64,000 nt of DNA from Corbicula japonica (GCA_038501625.1 JAZAYU010000001.1:3844001-3908000); one strand, 5' to 3'. Counted from the stretch's first letter, positions 34,401 through 45,984 are shown. Made by a program: numbers and translations. The notes: a model not told the origin generated them from the letters alone.

Positions 34401-37400
34401 GATATTTAGATTTTTAATGATTTAAGAACATGTTCCATTCTTGTTGATAGTAGGCAGTATGAAACGCAATTTGGACAAACATAAGCATTAATTTTACCAA
34501 TTCTGTACAACAATTTCTTCTTAATATCTTTTCCGCTGAAAATTATATTTTACTGGTGTGAATGTTGCAAATTGCTAAGACTGGCAATGCGCTATTATCC
34601 GGAAATCGTGATATGTCAACATCTGGTTACATGATCTGTAGACAGAAAATTTACAATCTAAATTTGTTGATACTTACACATTTGAACAATAGAATTGTCC
34701 TTATAATTTATGGCGTTTATGGTCAACGAATAAATAATTTGAATTTTTAAAATGTTACGTACACTTCACAAATAAGATTGATTCTGTCTTGAAATAAAAC
34801 AGGATTGGTAATCTGATTGTTTGTTGTAGAAGTATCATTCGTAGAATAAAATCCAAGGATTCAGATGCTGGCTTCCAATAAAGATGGAAATATTTATATT
34901 ACAATATGGTTGCATATCCAATTTAGATTTCTTAGGTTTGACAGTTTGTAATTTTGGCATAAAAGCCCAAACGCTTAATTAAACATATATAAAATGTTTT
35001 GCCAAGATTTGTTTCTTATTGATGGCTTTTGTTTCTATAACATGTCTTAATGTTGATTAAGAATCCATATAAATGCTAAATCAAATACAATTGCTGGCAC
35101 ATCCAGTAATTAAAGGACTCCGAAATACTTAACAATTGGGAGGTGTAGTAGATACCTTGCAAATAGTTATTACACGATCTCTATTGGTCAATGATATCTG
35201 CCCCTTTAAGTAATTGACAGATGACCCCTTATGCGAGACAATTTGACATTTTTATGGCATGCCTCCTTAAAAATCAATCGCCGCCAACATAATCATATCA
35301 TGATGTCAGTAGTTGATTAGACACACTAATCCGGAAACGAGACTCAATTTAGCCGTGGAGAGAACACTGGCTGGTAGTTCAAGTCGTTTACTGTTTAACC
35401 CGAGGAATAATGACTTGACACTTTTAGTCAAAGAAACTTGATTGTATTATAAATTATTTTCAAAAATATCATGACGCTAATGTATTATTACTAATTCAAA
35501 GAGAAAATATATTTTTCAAAAAAAGAATTTTACGATAAAAAAGAAAGTTGTAGGTACATATTCCCTATTACGTTAATACAGCGAGCAATCATTTTTCCCG
35601 TAGAGCAGTCACGTGACTGGACAGGGGAGGTAACCGAAAAAATTCTTGAATTATTGGAAAGGCGTATAAGCATTAGTGCTGTTCAGTTCTTCAGTTTGAA
35701 TATTAATATAGTGTATTCGTCACACTATAATTACATTATTAGAAGCCTTATCATCAGGTGTTAAAACAAATCTGTTATGAAAGTCTTGAATTCCTTTTTT
35801 TTCAAATGACGAAAGTTAAAACGAGGTTGAGGTGATAATAATGCAATGTTTCTTTCATAAAATGAGTGCAAGGTTTTATACATGTATTAGTTTTAGATAG
35901 AAGTTCCATAATTTACAGCATATTATTTCTCCAAAGTATCCTTCTAAGTCCCTCCCTACCCCCTGAGGTGGCAGATTTTTGTCCAAGTTCAATATTAAAT
36001 CTTTGAAAGATTTGTGAAATGCTTTTTTGTATTAAACATGCCATGCATAGCATGCATTGCAGAATGAGATGATCACATTTGTGTCCCACATTTATGAATA
36101 AACCTTCCTGTTTTAGGTTATGTAAAACAAATCAAGCCTGTGAGTATGTAATGCAAGTTTGAAATCTGACACCTATCTATTTTAAAGGTGGTTGATCAGA
36201 ATTCAGAAGTAAACTTTCAAAAGTAGACCAGACATTGTATAAAGACTTGATTTAATTTAAACTTTGTAATGTGTGTGTGTGTATTTTCTGAATATGTTTC
36301 TGCATAAAGCTCTGTAGTGCCACCCAATACATAGGGCATATACCGGGGTATTTGCATTGAATTGTGTGTGCATTCAGTTATGAGTGTTGCCCTGCAAATT
36401 TATTTCACTCATTAAAAATCTGTGCTAGCATCGAAGGCAGTATTTCAGGCAAATGTAAACAAGATAGATAACTTGGTTGGGCACTTTATTTAGGAAAATT
36501 CACAAAAAGTTTTGTTATGCAGATTTATTTTGAAAAAAATTATTGTTAGTACCATTGAATCATTAAATTTTGTGAGGGTTAAAATTTTGCACTCTCTGCA
36601 GATGTAAAAAAATGACATTTTCATGCAGGTATAAATTCACAAAAGTAAATTACATGTATACTTATAAAGAACAGTATTACAAATTATATTCAGCCAAGGG
36701 TTTGAATTCAAGCTATTTGCCAAGAGCTGAATGCGCAAAAAACAAACCCAAGTGAAATAAATTAATTCAATAGTATCAGTACATCTATTTCATATAAAGG
36801 AACAATGACTAATTCATTATTTCATCAAGATTTATGAGATCGAAAAATAGTGATTACCAATGTATACCTTTTAGATGTTTAGCATAAGTAGGCTATAAGG
36901 TCAAGCACATGTATTGAGGTTAATACTTTATAAAAATATTTCTTCAGGTATGTAAGGTGCTTAATTTTATAATATTCAATATCAGTTTTTTATACTTTTT
37001 CATTTAGCTAAAACACAGTTATGTAAATTACAGATGAAATTGGCACAGCAAGTTTGCTTGGGCGTCGAAAAGTGAATGAAGACAGATTTGCTATTGAACA
37101 GCTCTCCGAAAACCTGCTGTACTTTGCCATATTTGATGGACATGGTGGGGCAACTGCCGTTGATTTTGTATATACGTTTATGAAGCACAGTGTACAGTTC
37201 TGGCTAAGGAAGACCAACATTCTCTCAGATGTTCTTCGAAACAGTTTCATCGATATCAACAACCTTCTTTCTAGACATATTGCTCTGTATAACTTAGGTA
37301 AGTGAAGGTCACAGCGTCTGTAGAGTTCAAATCCATTTCTGCAGTCAGTCAAGAACCTTTTCCCCAGAGTCTCAAAAATCACAGTATGAAATTATGATTC

Positions 37401-40400
37401 GACTTCTTGACCGCATTGTTTTTGGGGCACTGGGTTGAAGTTTCATGTCACAGTGACTGTAATGGTCAAATTAGTTTCCTTAGAATATTTCATGAACCAT
37501 TTGAACCAAAGTATTCAAACGGCACATTGGGAGAAGCATGTGCTTTTTGAAAACTTTGGCTAAATCTTGTTTTATGAAATTTTGGTCATATGTTCACTTT
37601 AATGAGATGATGTACAACAGTGTGCTGTCATAAGCTAATTTCATTCAAACAAGGGAAGGTACTTCTGCAAAATCAGTGTTAATCATTGTAACAGTGTTTC
37701 TTCCCCTGATGTTCTGAAAATGAACAACTTAATTATAACCACTGAGACACATTTTTTTACTGAGATACAATGTAAGTAGTACTTACAAAATCTTAATAGG
37801 GCTGAAATGAGAAAGGGTGGGGATGAGGAGGAAACTCTAAACCCTAATAACACAGCTTTTTTTAAAGTTTTTAATTACAAACCAAGATGTTTGGGCAGAA
37901 GGCTTGACACTCCCAATATACAGTTTTGCACCTTGTTCATTTTTTATTATGTAGACACTGTCCAGTGCCCAAAATTGTAAAACTGAGCATGGAAACCAGT
38001 CTCAAATCTCAAGCATCTGATTGGCTGAAATGGCGACCAGTCGCCATTTCAGCCAATCAGATGCTTGAGATTTGAGACTGGTTTCCAAACTCAGTTTTAT
38101 AACCTTCAGACCAGAGCATTATTCAACCACTATTCAAAAATTGCTTTCAAAAATCTTTAAACATGTAGAGTCTGTTGATAAGTCTTTGCTAAATCACGTA
38201 ACAGTTATCACTCCTTGTAATATGTTTTTATGGTTTAAGTTTGCATGAATGTTCCTTTGATGCATAATGCTTAACCTAAAGGTATGGAACTATGGACACA
38301 TATATAATAAGTATTAATAGTTTAAGAATAAATCTCGAGGGATGTGCATCAAAACATATATTTTGTTTCTTTAACAAATTTTTTTATGCCCCCAAGAAGT
38401 GAGAGGCATATAGAGTTGCAGTTGTCCCTATGTATGTCCATACGTACATTCATCGGTACGTCCCCCAAATTTGTGGCATCAACTTCTCATCAACTGTTGG
38501 ACAGAATTCTTTCAAACTTGCACAGATGTTCAAGCAGGATGTGAAGATGATTGTAAAGAAAGGATTTATCCTGTGACCTTTTTTACCAGAGTTATGGCCC
38601 TTTGTTACGAATGTTGTTGTAGCAGTGGTGGCATCAGTGTATGAGGACACATTCTATCCTCCTATATTTCTCTCAAATTTACACCTACAGAGGGGAGTTC
38701 TGGTACAACAGCAACTGTCTGTCTACTGCGCAACAACATAGAGCTAGTCGTTGGCCATGTTGGAGATTCTCGAGCAGTGCTGTGCAGAGAAGGTGAGGCT
38801 CTCCGACTGACACATGATCACACCCCTGATGATCATGAAGAGGCTGCAAGAATCAAGGCTGCTGGGGGTAGAGTCTCAGACAACAGTCTGGGTGTCCCAC
38901 AGGTGAACGGTCGACTTGCAATGACAAGGAGTATCGGGGATGTAGAAATGAAGCCTTTCGGAGTAACAGCAGATCCCTACATAAGATCTATACGGGTAAT
39001 AAAATATTACATACTGTAGAGACATTGTTTTGCACAGGTTTAATAATCCCATTTTCCTGGGGTCAAGATTTTGTTTTCTGTAAAAAAGTTAACAGTGCTT
39101 AATGTTTCTATTATTTCTGTAATTTTCAGAAAGCAGAAAATTAAGCTGTTAGGTGTACTTTGCCCATGGTTGTGATGACTTTTTGGAAAGAAAAAGTTAA
39201 TAGTTAAGGATCACTTTTTACGTCAGTCCGTCTGTCAATCATGAAATCTTAAAGATTGCTTATAAAACTTTAATTTGTTAATCAAATTTTCAGTTTGTGT
39301 TTATGGAAATAGGGTGAATACGTGGGTTTCTATTTATGGAAATGGGATGAATATGTGGCTTCTATAAATAGAAATATGGGTGAATTTGTGATTTTCTTTT
39401 TATGGAAATAGGGTGAATGTGTGGCCAAAACTTACAGGTGAAGGTCACAGTTGACAGAATTATGTCAGTTTTAATGTTAGAATTTTGTTTCTACTGACAG
39501 AGTTTACAAGAACATTCCAACTTAAATACTAATCACAAATGGTTTGATGATAATTTTATTAGAATTTTTTTTAAACACAAACTCTGTCCATAGTTTAAAG
39601 TAAACAACACAGGGGTTAAGGAAATGGATAGATTGTAAAATAGTTGTGAAACACTTACTCTTTACTGAGCCATTTATATTTGCTAAGTTTATTTTTGTAA
39701 TGAAATGTAACAAGTTTTATACTAAGTTAAAATGCAATTTAATATAAATTTTATACCCACAATAATTGAAAACCAGTAGCTCTGACTGAATTTGCTCGAG
39801 TACAAGTAGGGTTTTCACTAATGGTTGTGTGTTAGGATTCATAATGATTTTAATGAAAGTGTGCTTGTACCAATATGTGATTTCAGAAGTAGGACACTTG
39901 TACTGGTGTGTGACTTCAGAAATTGCACACACTTTGTACTTTCATCTTTTCCTGCACTTGACTGTTTTTTGTAACGTTTAGACCTGTTTTTAGACAGTAT
40001 TTTAAGTATGTCTTGCTGGAAAATAACATCCTGGTACATTAACTATCAATGTTACATTAACTATCGTTATAACTGCCCATGATACAGCAAGGAATCGTGA
40101 TAACTATAAGTGCTTGGCTACTTGTGGTGCACCTGAAGAAAACAAGGGCTGAAGGTTATAAAGCTGAGATTAGAAACCAGTCTCAAATCTTAAGGATCTT
40201 AAGACCTTAAGCCCTGTCATGGTGCATCACAGTTACAATAATTATTGTTTTGCTTTTAGGTAATTTAAAAAAACAAACATCTTGTAGATCTATTTCATGA
40301 TTTGGTAACTGTATTATAATGTACAGTGTTCTGTTATGAGAACAGAAAACTATAATAATTATTGTTGTATACAATGAATTGATGGTACATGTAATCAGAA

Positions 40401-40756
40401 AGAAATCTGACCAGATAAGCAATCAGTTAATTAGATAGGCATTTATCAGAACATCTGAGTAATATCATGTATGTTATATATTTCAGATCAAACATGGCAT
40501 GGATGCATTCTTGCTGTTAACCACAGATGGTCTCAGTTTTGTACTCAATGATCAAGAAATGGTGAATGTTGTTGCAAGTTGTACAAACCCTGTAGAAGCT
40601 GCCAAATTAGTCACAGATCAGGCTTTGCAATTTGGAACAGATGATAATTCAACAGCTGTGGTAATTCCATTTGGTGCCTGGGGAAAATACCAGAACACTT
40701 CCAGATCTATACCTTACAGCTTTGGAAGACATTTGTCATCAAATAGATACAGCTAG
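31089..40756 (+). CDS. PPM1K: PPM1K gene, four coding exons: mitochondrial PP2C-type phosphatase
   Basis: Join of 31089-31410, 37034-37297, 38691-38995 and 40487-40756 encodes 386 residues (the human protein is 372). PPM1K (PP2Cm) is a Mn/Mg-dependent Ser/Thr phosphatase of the mitochondrial matrix that dephosphorylates, and so activates, the branched-chain ketoacid dehydrogenase complex. The N-terminus is Arg/Ser-rich, fitting a targeting peptide. All catalytic blocks are present: ED at 123-124, DGHGG 142-146, SGTTATV 199-205, VGDSRA with D221, [12 protein letters not shown] ending D279, TTDG with D311, and GTDDNS near 347-352. Every junction is GT-AG and in phase (phases 1, 1, 0). Intron 1 is 5.6 kb and carries an antisense Penelope-like pseudogene. 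Identification rests on end-to-end agreement with the PPM1K family, including the conserved FGAWGKY block near the C-terminus. Confidence 0.96.
31490..31670. repeat. Decayed TTAA-type MITE copy
   Basis: GTAGATCCAGATCAGCC and GATGGCACAGATGTG with CTACACTGGT match the MITE family best seen at 43913-44121. It lies in PPM1K intron 1 and has lost its ends. Confidence 0.6.
31796..32046. repeat. TTAA-type MITE copy, about 250 bp
   Basis: Begins CCCTTTCCTCCATAAATAC and ends with complementary ATGGAGGAAAGG, flanked by TTGA on both sides (a probable decayed TTAA). The interior has paired GATCCAGATCAG and GGCTGATCTGGATC blocks. Confidence 0.75.
32240..34400 (-). mobile_element. Penelope-like retroelement, degenerate, in PPM1K intron 1
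   Basis: Minus-strand element with reverse transcriptase remnants (see 32756-34110) and a 3' region ending near 32250 at the complement of CTGAATATGGCGATTCCTG. It lies antisense to PPM1K between exons 1 and 2. Four other fragments of the same family occur in the window (7305, 18110, 51150, 61640). Confidence 0.75.
32756..34110 (-). pseudogene. Penelope-like reverse transcriptase pseudogene
   Basis: Three minus-strand frames form consecutive parts of one protein. 34110-33773 holds [26 protein letters not shown] and NLFWSIKNS. 33555-33061 holds [19 protein letters not shown] and the catalytic YLDD, then LDLNL and [16 protein letters not shown]. 32986-32756 holds [11 protein letters not shown] and [14 protein letters not shown]. 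The YWLPKMHK, YKxRFI and CTTTKLS blocks are typical of Penelope-type reverse transcriptases. Frameshifts and stops separate the parts, and the GIY-YIG endonuclease is not seen. It is non-functional. Confidence 0.8.
34401..37033. other. Rest of PPM1K intron 1
   Basis: AT-rich intron. A 14 bp palindrome CAGTCACGTGACTG, containing the E-box CACGTG, lies at 35606-35619. A short (GT)n run is at about 36270. No exon recognised. Confidence 0.5.
37034..37297 (+). CDS. PPM1K: PPM1K coding exon 2
   Basis: Completes the split codon 108 (Asp) and encodes residues 109-195, including NEDRF and the metal-binding FDGHGG. The acceptor is ATTACAG|AT and the donor TTAG|GTAAGT, both good consensus. Confidence 0.95.
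37978..38099. repeat. Near-perfect 122 bp palindrome, intron 2
   Basis: 60 bp arms separated by CA: TAAAACTGAG, CCAGTCTCAAATCTCAAGCA and GATTGGCTGAAATGGCGAC are mirrored, with only about three mismatches near the outer end. It is the best copy of a dispersed palindromic family in this window. Confidence 0.9.
38385..38662 (+). mobile_element. Minimal pearl-like element with one core unit
   Basis: ATGCCCCCAAGAAGTGAGAG and GGCATATAGAGTTGCAGT, a decayed TCCNTACG tract, one core unit ending GAGTTATGGCCCTTTG, then GGCATCAGTG and GAGGACAC. It ends about 28 bases before PPM1K exon 3, so the polypyrimidine tract lies directly beside it. Confidence 0.8.
38691..38995 (+). CDS. PPM1K: PPM1K coding exon 3
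   Basis: Completes split codon 196 (Glu) and encodes residues 197-297, with [21 protein letters not shown] and [12 protein letters not shown]. The acceptor is ACCTACAG|AG and the donor ATACGG|GTAATA. Open reading past the donor stops after seven codons. Confidence 0.95.
40134..40215. repeat. Half copy of the palindromic family
   Basis: GGGCTGAAGGTTATAAAGC, GAGATTAGAAACCAGTCTC and AAATCTTAAG match one arm of the 37978 palindrome and extend it outward, showing the likely true end GGGCTGAAGGTTATAAA. Confidence 0.7.
40487..40756 (+). CDS. PPM1K: PPM1K coding exon 4
   Basis: Residues 298-386 and the TAG stop: [29 protein letters not shown] and an SFGRH tail. The acceptor is TATTTCAG|ATC, phase 0 with exon 3. 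Confidence 0.96.
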   Translation: MKHGMDAFLLLTTDGLSFVLNDQEMVNVVASCTNPVEAAKLVTDQALQFGTDDNSTAVVIPFGAWGKYQNTSRSIPYSFGRHLSSNRYS

Positions 40757-41019
40757 CAATTTAGGAAATGGTTTCCAGACCAAGTCTTTTTGTGATTGTT
40801 AAAGTAGATTAGTGTTCACAGGGTTCATATTATATGCAGATTTTGCCATGTTTTGTTTAATTTATGTTTGAATATTGTCTTGCATTTAACAAACATTCAT
40901 GTAAGTAGCTAAAATGATATTATTTATGCAAATAGCATGCCATAGTCAACTCCTGAAGGAATTTTCCCATAGAGCAGCTTAAAAGTCCCAAATATCAGGA
41001 TAATTTGCCAGATAAGTTG

Positions 41020-41025
41020 AATAAA
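41020..41025 (+). terminator. PPM1K: Candidate poly(A) signal for PPM1K
   Basis: AATAAA about 265 bases after the stop. A second AATAAA is at 41362-41367. Choice between them is uncertain. Confidence 0.35.
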
Positions 41026-41199
41026 TTTTTAAACTTCAAAAGTTTTTTTTTCCAGAATGCTAATGATGTACAGCTTTAATACTTGGTCACAGAAATTTTT
41101 TGTTTACATTTGACTTAAGCATATCTGAATTTACTGAGCAATGGTTGCTGAGGCTTGGGTTTTCAAACAAAACTTTCAAACTGACCAACAGTCGAACCT

Positions 41200-41295
41200 T
41201 TCCAGTCGCCGTTTCAGCCAATCTGATATAAAGCTGAGATTAGAAACCAGTCTCAAATCTCAAGGATCTGATTGGCTGAAATGGTGACTGGTCCT
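41200..41295. repeat. Palindromic-family copy, rearranged
   Basis: CAGTCGCCGTTTCAGCCAAT and TATAAAGCTGAGATTAG lead into CCAGTCTCAAATCTCAAGGA and GATTGGCTGAAATGG, as in the 37978 palindrome but with a shortened left arm. Confidence 0.7.
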
Positions 41296-41577
41296 CTATG
41301 ATGTCTAGACAAGCTATTGTTTAGTATTAAGTGAATTCAGTTGCATCAGTCCATGCTACTCAATAAAACAAAGAAACTGTTGTCTATGTCTACAGTGCTT
41401 GGAAATTGACAAATGCTATTTTTACAATCTAGCTCTTAAATGGTTTTAAAGATGCACACTTTCTGTTTGCTTTTTAAAATATGATTTTTTTTTATTGAAG
41501 ATCAAATTATTACATAACTTATTTCTTGTTGTTGACAATGAATAATGTATTTCACAATTTTTACCTTCAATGTCATT

Positions 41578-41830
41578 TAACCCTTTACTCCATAGAAAGG
41601 TCTTAAATCATATTGGCACCCAGTGTAGATCCATTTCATTCTGCAGATCCCTGCAGTCTGATCTGGATCTACATCAAGCATCTTGCTCAAATATATGTTG
41701 ATCTAAATCTAAAATGGAACATTGTAGACCCGGATTAGACTGCAAAGATGTGGAGGCTGACCTACATTTAGTCTACACTGGTTGCCAATATTATATGACA
41801 CATATCCCATGGAGTGAAAGGTGTTGGATA
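41578..41830. repeat. TTAA-type MITE copy
   Basis: TTAACCCTTTACTCCATAG at the left and ATCCCATGGAGTGAAAGG at the right, with GATCTGGATCTAC blocks between. Diverged. Confidence 0.65.
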
Positions 41831-42049
41831 TGAGACACAATAGAGTTAACGGTTAACAAGGTAGGTTGATTTCAGAACACTGAGTCAGGATGGTGATAAT
41901 TAAGTGGATTGGTGTGGTCAGATTTGTGAAGATTTTACATTCTGTGGAAGGCTGATAAATTAAATAATAAATAGTTATGTCCTGTTTTGAACTCTTTACT
42001 TGCTGATTTATCAATATGAGCCAGTCCAATTATTCTTTAAGGCTGTGTT

Positions 42050-42605
42050 GTAAAGCTAGTGTCACACATGGCGTTTCTACGGCGTTTCTGTGGCGTTCTG
42101 ACTTTTTCTCAAAACGCCATCAGATCGCCAAACAAAGTATGTAAAAAGGAGATCAATTTCATCTTTTACTTATTATAATTGTAAATAAAAAACACAGGTA
42201 TTTAATAAAGTGACGTCATTTTATTTAAAAGGTAAAAGGTAAAGGTATTGGTTTATATTACTAGTGTAGGTAAATGTAATCGTCGTGAAAACGTTGTGGG
42301 ATCGTAATACAAGCGCCATAGCATCGGCATGAACGCCATGCGAACGCCGTGCATTCGCCATATGAACGCCATGCAATCTCCATTAACAACTCCGTCAACA
42401 ACCGTGGCGACCTCACGGCGTGCTCACGGCATTCTCGCGGCGCTCTGGACGATCGTACGGCGATTGCACAGCGTTCCTACAGCGTTTTCACAAGAATGGC
42501 GATCTCACGGCATTTGTAATTTTCAACAAAACACAATTGCCGTCACTCGACATTCTAGGCGATTGCACAGCGTTTTATGGCGATGCTACGGCATTCCCAC
42601 AGCGT
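42050..42605. mobile_element. GGCGT-word DNA element, probably truncated
   Basis: Starts near CTAGTGTCACACATGGCGTT and contains dozens of GGCGTT/AACGCC/GGCGAT words in both orientations, spaced roughly 10-15 bp, in two blocks (42070-42130, 42305-42605) around an AT-rich centre. The matching right terminus is missing where a TTAA-type MITE starts. The style resembles the element at 13620 with a different word. Confidence 0.5.
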
Positions 42606-42609
42606 TGTG

Positions 42610-43205
42610 GGACCATTGTAGATCCAGATCAGCCGGCACATCCGTACCGTCTGATCAGGATCTGCACTGGTGGCATTTTGGTCAGAAGTAACCTTAAAAA
42701 TGGAATAGCAAACAGTGCAGATCCAGATCAGAGGGCACGGATGTGCCAGCTGATCTGGATCTACACTGTTCGCAAACACAATTAAGGTGTATTTATGGAG
42801 GAAAGGGTTAATGCATGTACAACCAGTGTAGATCCAGAACGGTTGGCACATCTGTGCTTTATGATAAAGATATTCACTTTCCCCTGAAGATTTGTTAGTT
42901 CTGAGCAATAAGTGAACAGTGTTAATCCGTATCAAACAGCACAGATATGCCAGCTGATCTGGATCTACACTGTTTGCACATACGTTAAAACCATATGCAT
43001 GTATATGGAGTAAACGATTAGTGTAATCAACCGCCTTTCTATCAATTTTTGCCAGTCCATTCATTATTTATAGATGTGTTTTAAAGATGTTATTAAAATG
43101 TCTGTGTTGTAAAGTGTGTAGACCCTAATGAAACTGTGCAAATGTTCAACTGATCTGGGTCTAAACTGGCTGATAATGTGACAAATGCTGGGATTAGTTC
43201 GTAAA
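42610..43205. repeat. Two and a half adjoining TTAA-type MITE copies
   Basis: Copies at about 42610-42812 (ending TATGGAGGAAAGGGTTAA), 42815-43025 (ending TATGGAGTAAA), and a fragment at 43115-43195. Paired blocks GATCCAGATCAGCCGGCACA and TGCCAGCTGATCTGGATC recur. Long minus-strand frames through here, with the recurring phrase NSVDPDQ, are repeat artefacts. Confidence 0.75.
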
Positions 43206-43242
43206 ATGTGGTCAGAATTACAAGCAAATGACAAGGATGCTC

Positions 43243-43488
43243 ACATTAACTTTTTCCTCCATAGACACACTCTTATTGCATTGGCAAACAGTGTAGATCC
43301 AGATCGGTGGGCACATCTGAGCCGTCTGATCAGGATCTGCACTGTTCACTTTTTGATTTATTAGGTTTATTCTGACCAAAATGTGACCAGTGTAGATCCT
43401 AATCAGACTGCACGGATGTGCCGGCTGATCTGGATCTATACTGGTCACACATGTGTAAAAATGCATATGGAGGAAAAGGTTATTAATA
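43243..43488. repeat. TTAA-type MITE copy
   Basis: TTAACTTTTTCCTCCATAGA at the left and ATATGGAGGAAAAGGTTA at the right with full interior. Confidence 0.8.
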
Positions 43489-43912
43489 AATATGTTATTT
43501 CATTGATTTAATTTTACATTGGCTATTTGTACATTCTAAGCATATTTTGGTTTTAATTAGAAAGTTTACTAAAGATTAATGTTTATACTTGTTCATTGCA
43601 GAATGGAAAACAACGTTCATTTTACTTGTAAAGCACTTTTAATATGTGACAATGACTGAGAAAATAAGGCCGAATGAGCAACAGTTATTAATACAAAAAA
43701 TTAAAATTTTGAGTGCTCATAAAAAGTTGAAAATTGAATTGTATAGTAAACCGTACTTACTAATATGCTTGAAAATAGTTCTGTGAAGTCCATATCACAA
43801 AGCATGTTACCTCAGCAATCATTTACTTTTTAACATTCAAAAAAACTGAAAATGAAGGTAAAGTCTTTTAAAATGAGAATAAAAAAAACTGAAAAGCAAA
43901 ATCAATATTAAC

Positions 43913-44121
43913 CCTTTTCTCCATAGATACACCAGTGACCTTAATTGCATGGGTGAACAGTTTAGATCCAGATCAGCTGTCACATCTGTGCCGTCTGATC
44001 AAGATCTAACTGTTTGCTTTCTGATTTATAGGTTATTTCTGACCAAAATGCAACAATGCGACCTTCACATGCACAAAATGCACATATTTAGTAAAAATGC
44101 GTATATATGGAGGAAAGGGTT
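43913..44121. repeat. TTAA-type MITE, best-preserved ends
   Basis: TTAA followed by CCCTTTTCTCCATA at the left, and TATGGAGGAAAGGG followed by TTAA at the right. TTAA duplication and CCCTTT ends suggest mobilisation by a piggyBac- or Kolobok-type transposase; that is inference. Confidence 0.85.
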
Positions 44122-44676
44122 AAACCCAGCAGAGTACTTGTTATATTCATATAATTGTGCAATATTGCAATCTAAGATGTCAGATGCAATACGTCAGAAG
44201 TAGTGTTTTTACCTGGGTAATGTCATTATGAATGACCACAATGGTTTTTATCTTAAAACAATTATAACTTTAAATAATGTTGGTAGGTTTGCTCTATATT
44301 TGCAACATTTTCTCAGGTTTTACTTCATTATTTCATAAAACAGTTAAGGAATGTTTTGGTATTTGCTCATTTGGCCCCATTTTCTCAGTCACATATATTG
44401 ATATTCCTTCTATTGTTTAATACTTGGGGAAATATTAAGAGCCAGTTTGTTTTTGTTGAAGTTTATTTTAATAAAGTTTGTCTACAAAATCTGTTTTTAC
44501 TCATTGATTCAGTGTAACTTTATCACATGGTATAGTTTGATGTTTTGAGCAGCATTTTAAAAATAAAAATATTATCAACTATTAACCAGCTGTATAATTG
44601 TATCACAGCTCCAAAGATGAAATTTAGAATAGGTACATAAAGTGCATTGATATTTAGCAGTTACTTGTAAGTGTTA

Positions 44677-44850
44677 ACCCTTGACACCATATCATCAGCA
44701 TCTGCACAGTTCGCTTTTTTATTTATAATGTTATTTCTGACAAAAAAGCAAACAGTGTAGATCCTCATGAGACGGCACACATGTTCTGGCTGATCTGGAT
44801 CTACACTGTTCTCACATGTGATAAAAATGCATATATATGAAGTAAAGAAC
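44677..44850. repeat. TTAA-type MITE copy, diverged
   Basis: TTAACCCTTGACACCATA at the left, then GTGTAGATCCTCATGAGACG and GGCTGATCTGGATCTACACT, and a degraded right end. Confidence 0.65.
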
Positions 44851-44989
44851 TTTCATTCTCATTTTGGTTGTCTTTGTAGTCCAAACAAATTTGAGGCATT
44901 TTAAACATGACAGAAACTTGAAATCAAACCATAAAGGTTGATAATTGTTCTTGAGGTGGGGTTAGTGGTTATAAATGTTTGATTGCCCA

Positions 44990-45115
44990 ACATTGCCTTC
45001 TGGTCAGGATCTACATTGTTTGGTTATTTTTTACCATAAAGCCACCAATGTAGATCGTGAACAAATGGCATGGATGTGCCAGTTGATCTGGAAATACACT
45101 GGTCGCAGATAAACA
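44990..45115. repeat. TTAA-type MITE fragment
   Basis: CTTCTGGTCAGGATCTACA and GCCAGTTGATCTGGAAATACACTGGTCGC-type blocks without ends. Confidence 0.55.
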
Positions 45116-45119
45116 GATA

Positions 45120-45980
45120 AGCTTCTATTTGAGTATAGTTATTAATAAAAGGTTTTTTTACAGTGAATAATAGGTTATTGGCATTGACCAGGCACACCAC
45201 TAATACTGAGGCAATACATAGAGGTCGTCAAGAACATAAAACAAGCTTACATATAGGGTCATCTAAGGAAGTTCGCAACGATTCATATATTTTGCTCCTA
45301 ACCGCAAACCTCTTCCCCCCCCCCACCCCAATAAATCACCTCTGACAAAAAGCGAACCACACAAAAAGCATGTTTTGCTTGCTTAAAGTAAGCTTTTCTA
45401 CACTTAACCTTAAGTCATATTATGTTGGATATGTAACATCCCAATATTATGTACTTACTTACTTTTCTTCTATTCTGAATAAAAGTGTAATAATGTTGGA
45501 TAATTTTAGAATTGGAATCAAATTGACCAACTGGATATTATGTACATGCAAACATAGACACCAAATGCACTGGACTATTTGCTTAGTGCATAACTCTTGA
45601 CTTTGTCAAGAGTTTCTTAATTGACTAATAAGTTTTATCAATGTTAACCGCGTGTCCGTTCCTCTCAGCGCTTATTGATCTGACCTGATATTTTATTCAA
45701 TTCTACTTTAAACACTTAAAAAACGGATATTTAAAGTTGGGCGGCTTAGAGAGTATAGTATTTACAATTCGATTGAATTGATCATTTTAACTTGTCAATT
45801 TAAATCAGTTGGAATAATCCTAGAACACGACCCGGGAATTATGATAACAATAACAGGGCGGCTTCTATTAAATTCAGAAAGAGTAATCGTAATGTTCTTT
45901 CTAAGCATACGTATGAGGAAGGCAGTATCAAGTATTATCCTTCAACTTTATCGTGTCGCACTTTTGAAGAAAATGAGATA
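45120..45980. other. Intergenic, nothing recognised
   Basis: Includes a C-rich tract at 45315-45330. No motif-bearing frame. Confidence 0.35.
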
Positions 45981-45984
45981 CACA

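Noticed and set aside
37008..37382. Minus-strand frame of 124 codons over PPM1K exon 2
   Set aside because: It is the complement of a well-supported conserved exon.
42329..43466. Long frames, including a minus-strand one of 169 codons with NSVDPDQ phrases
   Set aside because: They run through adjoining TTAA-type MITE copies and the GGCGT-word element. The repeated phrase reflects the MITE sequence.
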